This document shows, piece after piece, positions 1 to 7,495 of a stretch of DNA of 64,000 nt. Numbering within the stretch: position 1 is the first letter of the stretch; each line of letters opens with the position of its first letter. Origin of the DNA: Sphingobium abikonense NBRC 16140 (GTDB lineage: Bacteria > Pseudomonadota > Alphaproteobacteria > Sphingomonadales > Sphingomonadaceae); assembly GCF_001598335.1 (NCBI RefSeq), contig NZ_BCYT01000003.1:279768-343767 (forward strand), given 5' to 3'. The notes beneath the pieces are model-generated. The model did not search any database. It had not been told where the DNA came from and worked only from the letters and a program-made list of their open reading frames with translations. Made by a program: the position numbers and the translations under genes.

Positions 1-585
1 GATGCGCTGCTCGACGTAGATGTTCATGCAACCGGCGCGGGCGTCATCGCGCGCGCGACCTTGCCGCCGCACCGCACCGACGATCTGCTCCGGCGCGTGC
101 GCCACCGCACATCCGATTCGGCTTGCGGCCTGTGCGGCGTCGAAACATTGGAACAGGCCTTGCGACCGCTGCCAACCATCACGGCCAAGTCCAGCGCGGA
201 TCATGCCGCCATCTTCCGCGCGCTTGGTGCCCTGCGCGATCATCAGCCGTTGAACGCCGCGACCGGCGCGGCGCATTGCGCAGCCCTGGTCGATCCGCAG
301 GGGCGCATCCGCCTGGCGCGGGAGGATGTCGGCCGCCACAATGCCTTTGACAAGCTGATCGGCGCTATGGCTCGCGCAGGCCATGGCTGGGACGGGGGCT
401 TTGCGCTGCTCTCCTCGCGCTGCTCCTATGAACTGGTGGAAAAGGCGGTGCTGGCCGACTGTCCGCTGCTCGTCACCATCTCCGCGCCGACCACCCTTGC
501 TGTCGACCGCGCCGCAGCGGCCAGCCTGCCGCTGGTCGTGCTCGCCCGATCGGATGCGCTGCTGGCCTATGGCAACGCGCTTTAG
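1..585 (+). CDS. fdhD: FdhD, formate dehydrogenase sulfurtransferase (3' part)
   Basis: C-terminal part of FdhD, the cytoplasmic protein that passes sulfur from a cysteine desulfurase to the molybdenum cofactor of formate dehydrogenase. The frame is open from base 1, so the start lies outside the window. A CGLCG motif near the beginning corresponds to the family's conserved cysteine pair. The motifs REDVGRHNAFDK and SSRCSYELVEKA are typical of the FdhD core. It ends at TAG and overlaps the end of the convergent GtrA gene by 4 bp. No formate dehydrogenase subunit is visible in the window. Confidence 0.93.
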   Translation, partial: DALLDVDVHATGAGVIARATLPPHRTDDLLRRVRHRTSDSACGLCGVETLEQALRPLPTITAKSSADHAAIFRALGALRDHQPLNAATGAAHCAALVDPQGRIRLAREDVGRHNAFDKLIGAMARAGHGWDGGFALLSSRCSYELVEKAVLADCPLLVTISAPTTLAVDRAAAASLPLVVLARSDALLAYGNAL

Positions 586-1001
586 CGGAACACCCATTGC
601 CGGTTGAGCATGAACATGATGGCCGGCGTCACGAACAACATCGCGGGAATGGGTGACCATTCGGGCCAGCCCATATGCGTGACGCACAGCCACACCCAAA
701 GTGCGTTCAAGCCATAGCTGACCAGCGACGCCGCCACGAACCGCACGCCGCGCGCGCCATGCCCGTCGCTGCGCGCCTGATCGCGGAAGGTGAACAGGCT
801 GTGCGCGACATAGCCCACGCACACCGCCCCGCCATAGCCGATGAAGTTGGCCACCTGGACATGCAACCCGCCCAGCGTCGCCAGGCACCAGTAGATCGCG
901 GCCTGGCAAGCGGTGACGAACAGGCCCGTGACGCCATAGCGGACGATCTGCCAGAACAGCGCGCGCTGCTGCGGGCTCAACCGTTCGGCGAAAATCATCA
1001 T
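582..1001 (-). CDS. GtrA family membrane protein
   Basis: About 139 residues with four predicted membrane helices, the size and topology of GtrA. GtrA family members are thought to move or help move polyprenyl-linked sugars across the inner membrane for decoration of O-antigen or other glycans. I chose the ATG pair at 996-1001 (MMIFAERLSPQQ) rather than the much longer upstream reading frame, because the extra N-terminus is charged, unlike the family, and overlaps the divergent gene. It is divergent from the GT-C-like gene at 1044, which fits a shared role in lipid-linked glycan transfer (inference). Confidence 0.8.
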   Translation of the reverse strand: MMIFAERLSPQQRALFWQIVRYGVTGLFVTACQAAIYWCLATLGGLHVQVANFIGYGGAVCVGYVAHSLFTFRDQARSDGHGARGVRFVAASLVSYGLNALWVWLCVTHMGWPEWSPIPAMLFVTPAIMFMLNRQWVFR

Positions 1002-1043
1002 GGCCCCCGTTGCGCTTTGAAGCGGGTCGTCTAATCGACCGGC

Positions 1044-2942
1044 ATGAACTTGCAAAGCCGGCACGACATGCGCGCGAAATGGATGGTCCTGGCGGGTCAT
1101 CTCGCGCGCTGGTCCAGCCGTCACTGGAAATGGCTGACCTTCCTCATCTGGATCGTTGCCGTCGTCGCGATGGTGGCGACGCGCTGGCCGGCAATCTACT
1201 GGCTCGTGCTCGGCGATACCGACGACAATATCCGCTATGTCCAGGTGAAGGACTGGCTGGCGGGGCAGGGCTGGTACGACCTGCGCCAATATCGGCTTGA
1301 TCCGCCGGGCGGCGCGAATATCCATTGGTCGCGCATCGTCGATCTTCCCATTGCCGGGCTGATGCTGTTCTTCCGGGCCTTTGTCGACCAGGGCATGGCC
1401 GATCGCCTGGCCTGCGGCATCGCGCCCTTGTTGCCGCTGCTGCTTCTGATGCTGTCGCTAGGCTTCATCGGCCGGCGGCTCGCCGGGCCGCATGGCTGGC
1501 TGCTCGCGGTGGTCGCGCCCTTCGCCGCGCAGATGGGGCTGGGCATGTATGCGCCGATGCGCATCGACCATCATGGCTGGCAACTGGCGCTCGCGCTCAC
1601 CATGCTGGCCGGGGTGATCGACACCAACCGGCTGCGCGGCGGCATCATGGCCGGCGTCAGCAGCGCGCTCTCCATCGCCATCGGCATGGAAATGATCGTC
1701 TATCTGGCTGCGGGCGGGGCGCTCATCGCTTTGCGCTGGGTATTCCGCCCCGGCGCGGAAAGCCGCATGCTCGCCTATGCGCTCAGCCTGTCGGGCGCGA
1801 CCTCGCTCCTGTACCTGCTCTTTGCCAGCTATGCCAATCGCGCCATGGTCTGCGACGCCCTCTCGCCCATATGGGTGGCGGTGTTCGGCGCGGCCGGGGC
1901 GGGGATGGTGCTGCTGGCGCTCGCGCCGCTGCGGGGCTGGCCCATGCGTCTTGCCGCCGGCGCACTGGTCGGCGGCGCGCTTGGCCTCTTCGTCTGGTTC
2001 AACTGGCCGCAATGCCTCAGCCCCTATCAGATTTCACCCGAACTCCAGCGCCTGTGGCTCGCCAATATTCGCGAGGCCAAGCCGATCACCGCGCAGGCGC
2101 AAAGTCTGGTCGTGCCGCTGCTCGCCATCCCCGCCGCCGGCCTCATCGGCCTGCTCTGGGCGCTGTGGGATGCGCGGCGCGATGGCGAACGGCTCTGGGC
2201 CTGGGCGACCGTGGGGGCGATGATGGTCTTTTCGACCGCCTTGCTGTTCTGGCAGCTGCGCGCCGGTCCGGCGGCACAATTGCTCGCCATCCCGCCCGCC
2301 GCCTGGGCCGCGCACCGGCTGGTCGCGGCGGTGCTGACCGGATCGCGCCGGGCCCGCATCGCTGGCGCGGCCGGCGTCGCTCTGCTCGCCGCCATCGCCT
2401 TCGCCTATCCGCTCTACCCGCAGGTGGTGAAAATCTATCAGGACATGACCGGGCAAAAGCCAAAGGCCTGGCGCCCCTCCGCGCTTGCTCGAACCGATGC
2501 GATCAAGAAAGCGAATGGCCGGTGCCGCACATTGCCGGCGCTGGCCGTGCTGGACCAGCTGCCGCCCGCGACGATCTTCACCATGGTCGACCTTGGCCCC
2601 CGCATCCTGGCGACCACGCATCACAGCGCCCTGGCCGGCCCCTATCACCGCAACGGCGCGACCATCCTCGACATCCATCACGCCTTCGATGGCAAGCCCG
2701 CCGCTTTTCGCGCCATCGCCGCCCGGCATCACGCGACCTATCTGCTGATCTGTCCCAATTTCCCCGAAGGCACCATCTACCAGTCACGCAGTCCCGGCGG
2801 CTTTTACGCAGACCTGATGCGCGGCCAGCGGCCCGACTGGCTCGTGCCGGTGCGGCTCAACACCGACATGACCTTGCCCTATCAGCTGTACCGCATCCTC
2901 TATTCACCGGCGGGCAGCGAAAAAATCGCGCAGCAACGCTGA
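1044..2942 (+). CDS. Multi-pass GT-C-like membrane protein
   Basis: A 632-residue integral membrane protein with about a dozen hydrophobic segments. Its architecture resembles GT-C glycosyltransferases of the STT3/PMT type. An acidic motif DTDDN (about residues 58-62) follows the first membrane helix, and IDHHGW sits near residue 175. Both resemble acidic and DHH motifs of that superfamily, but I cannot show a specific substrate. Homologues in sphingomonads are usually called hypothetical. The C-terminal soluble part, after about residue 460, would be periplasmic. The gene is divergent from GtrA, supporting a glycan role, and its 3' end overlaps convergent tadA by 39 bp. Starts at Met9 or Met14 are also possible. 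Confidence 0.6.
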   Translation: MNLQSRHDMRAKWMVLAGHLARWSSRHWKWLTFLIWIVAVVAMVATRWPAIYWLVLGDTDDNIRYVQVKDWLAGQGWYDLRQYRLDPPGGANIHWSRIVDLPIAGLMLFFRAFVDQGMADRLACGIAPLLPLLLLMLSLGFIGRRLAGPHGWLLAVVAPFAAQMGLGMYAPMRIDHHGWQLALALTMLAGVIDTNRLRGGIMAGVSSALSIAIGMEMIVYLAAGGALIALRWVFRPGAESRMLAYALSLSGATSLLYLLFASYANRAMVCDALSPIWVAVFGAAGAGMVLLALAPLRGWPMRLAAGALVGGALGLFVWFNWPQCLSPYQISPELQRLWLANIREAKPITAQAQSLVVPLLAIPAAGLIGLLWALWDARRDGERLWAWATVGAMMVFSTALLFWQLRAGPAAQLLAIPPAAWAAHRLVAAVLTGSRRARIAGAAGVALLAAIAFAYPLYPQVVKIYQDMTGQKPKAWRPSALARTDAIKKANGRCRTLPALAVLDQLPPATIFTMVDLGPRILATTHHSALAGPYHRNGATILDIHHAFDGKPAAFRAIAARHHATYLLICPNFPEGTIYQSRSPGGFYADLMRGQRPDWLVPVRLNTDMTLPYQLYRILYSPAGSEKIAQQR

Positions 2943-3362
2943 CGCGTCCGCTTGCGCAAGCCCGCCATAGACTTCGGGCCGGTGCAGGCATTGGGGTTGG
3001 GTGAAAAGGCGCGGCCCCTGTTCGATCGCGCCGCCCTTGGGGTCCGCCGCCCCATAATAAAGCCGGGCGATGCGCGCGTGGGAAATGGCGCCCGCGCACA
3101 TCGGGCATGGTTCCAGCGTCACCCACAGGTCGCAGCCTGTCAGCCGAAAATCGTTAAGATGGGCCGCAGCCGCCCGCATCGCGACGATTTCGGCATGGGC
3201 GGTCGGGTCGCGATCGCGCCGGTTGCGATTCTCGCCCTCGCCAATGATGACGCCGTTCCGCGTCACCACAGCGCCGATCGGCACTTCCTCCGCCTCCTGC
3301 GCCCGTAGCGCCAGTTCCAGCGCACGGCGCATCGGGGCGGGCAGGGGGAAGGGCGCGGCCAT
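2904..3362 (-). CDS. tadA: tRNA-specific adenosine deaminase TadA
   Basis: A cytidine/deoxycytidylate deaminase-fold enzyme of 152 residues, the usual TadA length. TadA converts A34 of tRNA-Arg(ACG) to inosine. The zinc site is complete: HAE at residues 56-58, with the catalytic Glu58, and PCPMC at 85-89. The GAVVTRNG and THAE-type context match TadA rather than guanine deaminase. The gene overlaps the 3' end of the convergent GT-C-like gene. It is expected to be essential, although the sequence does not show that. Confidence 0.95.
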   Translation of the reverse strand: MAAPFPLPAPMRRALELALRAQEAEEVPIGAVVTRNGVIIGEGENRNRRDRDPTAHAEIVAMRAAAAHLNDFRLTGCDLWVTLEPCPMCAGAISHARIARLYYGAADPKGGAIEQGPRLFTQPQCLHRPEVYGGLAQADASALLRDFFAARR

Positions 3363-3399
3363 GATCCGCCCCTAGCGCATCTGAACGGCGATCGGAATA

Positions 3400-3621
3400 T
3401 CAGGGCTTGCGCACATCCACGGTCGGCACTTCGACCGTTTCGTTGCGGGTGCCGACCTCGACCTTGGCGACATTGGCCTCATATTTGGGCAGCGATCCGC
3501 CACGCACCGACACTTCGGGCAGGCTGCCCGATTGCGTGCGCTGCAGGTCGATGAATCCGGTCGCGATGCCACCCGCCAGCACCAGCAGGATAATGACCAA
3601 CAATCCACCAATGAGTCGCAT
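3400..3621 (-). CDS. Small membrane-anchored protein, unknown function
   Basis: A 73-residue protein with one N-terminal hydrophobic helix ([18 protein letters not shown]) followed by a short polar tail ending [11 protein letters not shown] chose the ATG at 3619-3621 because AAGGAGG lies a few bases upstream, whereas the longer reading frame has no ribosome binding site. A single N-terminal anchor with a roughly 45-residue periplasmic tail is the likely topology. I do not recognise a family. It lies between tadA and the divergent rpmB promoter. Confidence 0.6.
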   Translation of the reverse strand: MRLIGGLLVIILLVLAGGIATGFIDLQRTQSGSLPEVSVRGGSLPKYEANVAKVEVGTRNETVEVPTVDVRKP

Positions 3622-3693
3622 TCCGCCCTCCTTTGCTGTAACCCAGGTCAAACGCCGCGCTGGGGGAAAGGGTTGCGTGCCGTCCCATCCGGG

Positions 3694-3722
3694 TTGACGG
3701 CCGCAGGGAATCCCGTTATCGG
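3694..3722 (+). promoter_or_regulatory. Putative housekeeping promoter of rpmB
   Basis: TTGACG (3694-3699), a 17-bp spacer, and TATCGG (3717-3722) form a plausible sigma-70 type promoter about 45 bp before the rpmB start. It was called from consensus only. Confidence 0.45.
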
Positions 3723-3765
3723 CGCGGCTTTCCGAACGAACCCGAATTCAAAGGTTGAACAGACT

Positions 3766-4059
3766 ATGTCGCGCATCTGCGAGCTGACCGGCAAGGGCCG
3801 CCAGGTGGGTCACAACGTGTCCCACGCCAATAACAAGACCAAGCGTGTGTTCCTGCCCAACCTGCAGAACGTCTCGCTGATCTCCGAAGCGCTGGAAACG
3901 ACCGTGAAGCTGCGCGTGTCGACCCATGGCCTGCGTTCGGTCGAACATAATGGCGGCCTCGACAACTGGCTGGTCAAGACCAGCGACGACAAGCTCTCGC
4001 TCAAGGCCCGTCGCCTCAAGCGTGACATCGTCAAGAAGAAGGCCGCCGCAGCGGCCTGA
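3766..4059 (+). CDS. rpmB: 50S ribosomal protein L28
   Basis: A 97-residue L28, the length usual in alphaproteobacteria. It begins [20 protein letters not shown], the highly conserved L28 N-terminus, and ends with a Lys/Ala tail. The protein belongs to the large ribosomal subunit near the E site. The start is the ATG at 3766; the reading frame extends further upstream, but that part does not match the family. It is transcribed alone, with a promoter-like sequence upstream and a strong terminator 27 bp after the stop. Confidence 0.97.
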   Translation: MSRICELTGKGRQVGHNVSHANNKTKRVFLPNLQNVSLISEALETTVKLRVSTHGLRSVEHNGGLDNWLVKTSDDKLSLKARRLKRDIVKKKAAAAA

Positions 4060-4085
4060 TCCTGTCCGATTCGTTTCGGTGGATG

Positions 4086-4112
4086 AGCGGCCTGGAAACG
4101 GGCCGCTTTTTT
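4086..4112 (+). terminator. Rho-independent terminator after rpmB
   Basis: A 7-bp stem AGCGGCC/GGCCGCT with an 8-nt loop is followed directly by six T residues. It lies just downstream of rpmB and upstream of the convergent phytase-like gene. Confidence 0.9.
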
Positions 4113-4135
4113 GCGTCCTTTCGCGGAGCCGATGG

Positions 4136-5125
4136 TCACATCATCGGCAAGGCGAATTTCAGCAGCAAGGTGCGCTGGAAAAATTCGTGATTGTCGTCGG
4201 ATATAATCCACAGGATCGGCCGCCCCCCTTCGCGCGTCACCGTCATCCCTTCAAAATTGTCGGCGAGCAGCGGCGGCGCCAGCCGGGCGAGCGTGCGGCC
4301 TTTGAGGATCGTGCCCGGCGACAGGATCGGTGGCAGGTCGACGATGGCGATCGTCGCGGTGAACAAGTCCTGCAACGTCAGGCGGCGGTGGAGCACCAGC
4401 AAGTGGCGCGCATCCAGCGCCACCGCATCGGTCGGCCTGTATCCCCGGGGCGGGGTATAGCGCAGCGGGACGGGATTGCCGGTTGCGGCATCGGCCGGAT
4501 CGCCGGGGAAGAGCAGCGCCTCGTGCCGCCCTTCCGCCGTCATGCCCATTTCGCCGATCGCGATAAAGCGTCCATCGGGCAACCGGGCAAGCGATTCGAT
4601 TGATCCCGTCTTGGGCCAGGCGGCGATCTGAGGCCAGGTGCGGCACGCTTCCACCCGCGCGAAACCGGGGCCATAGCGACAGATGGACTGTTGCAGCTCA
4701 AAGCCTACCCAGTAGCGATCCGTGGCGGGGTCGTGGGTCAGCGACTCTGAATCCCACGCCCACCATGGCCGGTGCCGATCCTGCGGGCGAACGGGCAGGG
4801 GGGCGATGAACGGTCGGCGCAGATGCGGTCCGTCGCCGACATGAAATCCCATCAATATGCCCGAATCGCTCAATGCCAGCATTTCGCCGGGCGCTGCGGC
4901 CAGCAATGCGGATATGCCGCCAAAGCCGGGATTGGCGCTCTGCAACTCCCACCCGCCCAGATATGTGAGCGCGCCGATCCTGCGCCGCGCCGGATCGGTG
5001 CTGTCCAGCGGCAACGCGCGCACGCTGACCAGCAACGTCCCGGGGCGCACCGTTTCGGGCTTTCCGGGGTGAGGCGCAGGCCATAGCAGCATCGCCAGCA
5101 CAAGGATGATCAGGATTCGGCTCAT
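4136..5125 (-). CDS. Secreted esterase-like phytase-family protein
   Basis: A 329-residue protein with an N-terminal hydrophobic export segment (MSRILIILVLAMLLWPAP). Its body matches the 'esterase-like activity of phytase' family (Pfam13449 type), which adopts a beta-propeller-like fold. Supporting motifs include DSGILMGF, WAWDSESL, NFEGM and the closing IISDDNH with acidic residues suited to metal binding. I placed the start at the ATG 5123-5125; the longer open frame would bury the signal peptide. The substrate is unknown. It converges on rpmB and is divergent from the glycine-zipper protein. Confidence 0.75.
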   Translation of the reverse strand: MSRILIILVLAMLLWPAPHPGKPETVRPGTLLVSVRALPLDSTDPARRRIGALTYLGGWELQSANPGFGGISALLAAAPGEMLALSDSGILMGFHVGDGPHLRRPFIAPLPVRPQDRHRPWWAWDSESLTHDPATDRYWVGFELQQSICRYGPGFARVEACRTWPQIAAWPKTGSIESLARLPDGRFIAIGEMGMTAEGRHEALLFPGDPADAATGNPVPLRYTPPRGYRPTDAVALDARHLLVLHRRLTLQDLFTATIAIVDLPPILSPGTILKGRTLARLAPPLLADNFEGMTVTREGGRPILWIISDDNHEFFQRTLLLKFALPMM

Positions 5126-5315
5126 CGCCGCCCCGCTTAGGGCAATATGCGGCAGGACGCAGCAAAGCAGTGACGGGCCGCCATCAGGTGAACGCTGGCT
5201 GACAGCGCCATTCAGCGATGGCTCAAACCCGATCGGGCATAAAGACGTCAATCAATGGCGAATCCCGTTCTTGACGCTTCGCCGATGAGATATTTTTTCT
5301 GGAGGAGCAACCGCC

Positions 5316-5723
5316 ATGAAGATGAAGTTTCTTGTAAATATGGGAGCCGCTCTCGCGATGGGCGCCGCCTCCCTTGCCGTCACCGCCACGCCCGCCATGG
5401 CCCGCGACCATTATCGCGGTTATGATAGGGGCGACTATTATCGCGGATACGACCGCGGATATCGCGGCTATCGCGGCGACCATTATCGCGGTTATCGCGG
5501 TGAACGCTATTATCGCAACAATTATCGCGGTTATCGTGGTGGCTATCGCTGCCGGGATAATGGTACGGGCGGCACCATCATCGGCGCGATCGCCGGGGGC
5601 CTGCTCGGTAATGAGGTGGGTCGCAATTCGGGCCGCTACGGCCGTGGCGACGGTACGGCCGGCGCGATCATCGGTGCTGGCGTCGGCGCCCTCGCCGGCC
5701 GCGCGATCGACCGCAACTGCTAA
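5316..5723 (+). CDS. Exported RGY-repeat protein with glycine-zipper 2TM domain
   Basis: A 135-residue exported protein. A signal peptide ends near residue 29 (TPAMA-RD). Residues 30-77 are a low-complexity Arg/Gly/Tyr stretch with six RGY units, encoded by repeated TATCGCGG-like DNA. The C-terminal half has two glycine-zipper hairpins (GTIIGAIAGGLLGNEVG and GAIIGAGVGALAGRAID) of the 2TM/SlyB-like type that inserts in or lies on membranes. The ATG is preceded by GGAGGAG. It is probably an envelope stress or surface protein; its function is not known. A strong terminator follows. Confidence 0.75.
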   Translation: MKMKFLVNMGAALAMGAASLAVTATPAMARDHYRGYDRGDYYRGYDRGYRGYRGDHYRGYRGERYYRNNYRGYRGGYRCRDNGTGGTIIGAIAGGLLGNEVGRNSGRYGRGDGTAGAIIGAGVGALAGRAIDRNC

Positions 5724-5745
5724 GCCAGCCTGGTTAGCCGTAAAG

Positions 5746-5776
5746 GAAGGGCCGTCCCCCGCCGGGGCGGCCCTTC
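5746..5776 (+). terminator. Hairpin terminator, probably shared by convergent genes
   Basis: A 9-bp perfect stem GAAGGGCCG/CGGCCCTTC with a 13-nt loop lies between the glycine-zipper gene and the convergent lipoprotein gene. It reaches the first base of the latter's stop. The T-run is weak (TTCATT), so efficiency is uncertain. Confidence 0.6.
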
Positions 5777-6011
5777 ATTGTGCCGGCTTGCTCTCCGGCG
5801 CCTGGCCGCGCTGACGGTCCGCCGCCATGCGCGCTGCGGGGTTGAGATCCCCCGCCTTGTCGTCCGTCACGCCGACGCGCGCGTCCAGCATCGCTGCGGC
5901 TTCATTAAGGGCGCGCGCGTCGCTCGCGCTGACGCCGCCCACGCCGTCGCTCTCCGAAGATCCGCATCCGGTCAGCAGTGCCAGAAACATCAGCCCCGAC
6001 AGATAGCGCAT
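5775..6011 (-). CDS. Small lipoprotein, unknown function
   Basis: A 78-residue predicted lipoprotein. The short export signal MRYLSGLMFLALLTGC ends in an LLTGC lipobox with the acylated Cys at about residue 16. The rest is polar and helix-prone, rich in Ala, Asp and Arg. I chose the ATG at 6009-6011 because GGGAGA is suitably placed upstream and the signal then starts at residue 1. It probably sits in the cell envelope. The next lipoprotein gene lies upstream on the same strand after a 78-bp gap. Confidence 0.65.
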   Translation of the reverse strand: MRYLSGLMFLALLTGCGSSESDGVGGVSASDARALNEAAAMLDARVGVTDDKAGDLNPAARMAADRQRGQAPESKPAQ

Positions 6012-6089
6012 CGGCACTCTCCCATGGAAAAGGGGCCGCCCCGTTGCCGGAGCGACCCCTTTCGCAAATTCTTCCCTGGTCAGGGACAA

Positions 6090-6308
6090 TTACATCGCGT
6101 TCGCGACGTTGTTCGTCGCGTTCGACGCGGCGTTGGCGGCATCGTCAGCGGCGTTCATCGCGGCGTTCATGGCGTTGTCGGCCGCGTTCGACGCGTTCTC
6201 GGCAGCATTGGCAGCCATGTTGGCGGCGTTTTCTTCGTGGTTGCCACTGCAGGCAGCCAGGCCGAGCGAAGCGGCGAGAACGAGCGAAAGAGCAATCGAC
6301 TTGGTCAT
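6090..6308 (-). CDS. Ala/Asn-rich coiled-coil lipoprotein (Lpp-like)
   Basis: A 72-residue predicted lipoprotein with signal peptide and lipobox LAAC (Cys near residue 20). The mature part is almost entirely Ala and Asn with Asp, Glu and Met. It falls into heptads such as NAANMAA, NAAENAS, NAADNAM and NAAMNAA, giving an alanine-lined helix likely to form an Alacoil-type coiled coil. Size and build resemble the murein lipoprotein Lpp, but the end is VANAM rather than a C-terminal lysine, so covalent linkage to peptidoglycan is not expected. The divergent gene is the metF regulator. Confidence 0.65.
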   Translation of the reverse strand: MTKSIALSLVLAASLGLAACSGNHEENAANMAANAAENASNAADNAMNAAMNAADDAANAASNATNNVANAM

Positions 6309-6397
6309 GGGCAACAACCCCTCTCTGAGAAAAAAAAGATGCAGACCACTCTCGGAGAAAAGCTCACCCCCCATTGCGCCTGCGCCGCGATTCGTAC

Positions 6398-6413
6398 TGC
6401 CTTGATCAAGGCA
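6398..6413. promoter_or_regulatory. 16-bp perfect palindrome, possible operator
   Basis: TGCCTTGATCAAGGCA reads identically on both strands. It lies about 90 bp before the lipoprotein start and 110 bp before the metF regulator. Its binding protein is unknown. Confidence 0.35.
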
Positions 6414-6487
6414 AGGCAATCCCATTCATCGCAACGCAAGGCTTTGCGGGGGTCGTTACGCTTGGTTCGTCGCGGAAATGACGGGCA

Positions 6488-6516
6488 TTGACGTATATAA
6501 AGATTTCTTTATATGA
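6488..6516 (+). promoter_or_regulatory. Promoter with 20-bp operator for the ArsR-metF operon
   Basis: TTGACG at 6488-6493 and a -10-like TATATG/ATATGA at 6510-6516 frame a 20-bp inverted repeat at 6495-6514. Its arms ATATAAAGA and TCTTTATAT are perfect complements separated by TT. An ArsR-family dimer would bind such a site and block RNA polymerase, so autoregulation is likely. The predicted transcript start falls at or within a base or two of the ATG at 6524, implying a leaderless message. This is inferred from consensus and spacing. Confidence 0.6.
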
Positions 6517-6523
6517 TCGTCTT

Positions 6524-7495
6524 ATGCACTCCGCTCTCGATATTTTCCGGGCGCTCGGCGACCCGACGCGATTGCGGATCGTGCATTTGCTGCGCGCGAT
6601 GGAACTGGCGGTGGGGGAAATCGCCCAAGTTGTCGGGCAAAGTCAGCCCCGCGTATCCCGCCATGTCCGCATCCTTGCCGAAGCTGGCCTTGTCGAACGG
6701 CGCAAGGAGGGCAATTGGGTGTTCCTGCGCCTGGCGCGCGGGCAGGGCATCGCGCCTTTTCTCACGCTGTTCGATCGGATCGAACCTACGCAACCCGAAG
6801 CGCTGTGGCAGGCGGCCGATCTTGCGCGTCTGTCGGCGGTGCGGGCGGAGCGGGCGCGCGCGGCCGAGGCCTATTTTGCCGAACATGCCGACGAATGGGA
6901 CGCGATCCGCTCGCTCCACGTGCCCGAAGCGCAGGTCGAAGCGGCAATGACCGCGCTGCTGGCGCGCGAACCAATCGGCCATTTGCTCGACATCGGCACC
7001 GGCACCGGACGGATGATCGAATTGTTCGGTGACGAAGCGCGCCAAGTGACGGCGCTGGATCGCAGCCCCGACATGCTGCGCCTCGCCCGCGCCAAATTGC
7101 CGCAGGACGCTGGCGACAAATATGCGCTGCTGCTGGGCGATTTCCTGTCCCTGCCGATGGAATCCGGCAGCATCGACACGGTGCTGTGCCATCAGGTGCT
7201 TCATTATGCCCAGGCGCCCGAAAGCGTCATTGCCGAAGCGGCGCGCGTGACCGCGCGCGACGGCCGTGTGCTGATCGCCGATTTCGCCCCGCATCAGCGG
7301 GAAGAATTACGCACCCGCGACCAGCATGCGCGGCTCGGTTTTGCCGATGCCCAGATGGAAGGCTGGTTCGCGGATGCGGGCCTGGTCCTGGAACAGGTGG
7401 AACGCCTGCCGGGGCAGGAATTGACGGTGCAACTGTGGCTGGGGCGGCGCAAGGGCGCCGATGTCCTGCCGCTCGAACGACGGATATCCGCATGA
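6524..7495 (+). CDS. ArsR-family regulator fused to SAM-dependent methyltransferase
   Basis: A 323-residue two-domain protein. Residues 1-90 form an ArsR winged helix (ALGDPTRLRIVHLL and the recognition region SQPRVSRHVRIL) without the usual metal-binding CxC. Residues from about 150 form a class I SAM-binding fold (LLDIGTGTGRMIE, then LDRSPDML). In proteobacteria, ArsR regulators next to metF/metH (SahR type) sense S-adenosylhomocysteine; the fused methyltransferase domain could provide SAM/SAH sensing here (inference). The TTG at 6488 also opens the frame but coincides with the -35 box and operator, so I use the ATG at 6524. It overlaps metF by ATGA. Confidence 0.8.
   Translation: MHSALDIFRALGDPTRLRIVHLLRAMELAVGEIAQVVGQSQPRVSRHVRILAEAGLVERRKEGNWVFLRLARGQGIAPFLTLFDRIEPTQPEALWQAADLARLSAVRAERARAAEAYFAEHADEWDAIRSLHVPEAQVEAAMTALLAREPIGHLLDIGTGTGRMIELFGDEARQVTALDRSPDMLRLARAKLPQDAGDKYALLLGDFLSLPMESGSIDTVLCHQVLHYAQAPESVIAEAARVTARDGRVLIADFAPHQREELRTRDQHARLGFADAQMEGWFADAGLVLEQVERLPGQELTVQLWLGRRKGADVLPLERRISA

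Noticed and set aside
5405..5540. Tandem TATCGCGG-like repeats suggesting a CRISPR or satellite
   Set aside because: Units are short and irregular, with no unique spacers, and they code for the RGY stretch of an exported protein.
6488..6523. TTG start extending the ArsR regulator by 12 residues
   Set aside because: The extension is encoded by the -35 box and operator palindrome and adds residues foreign to the ArsR fold.
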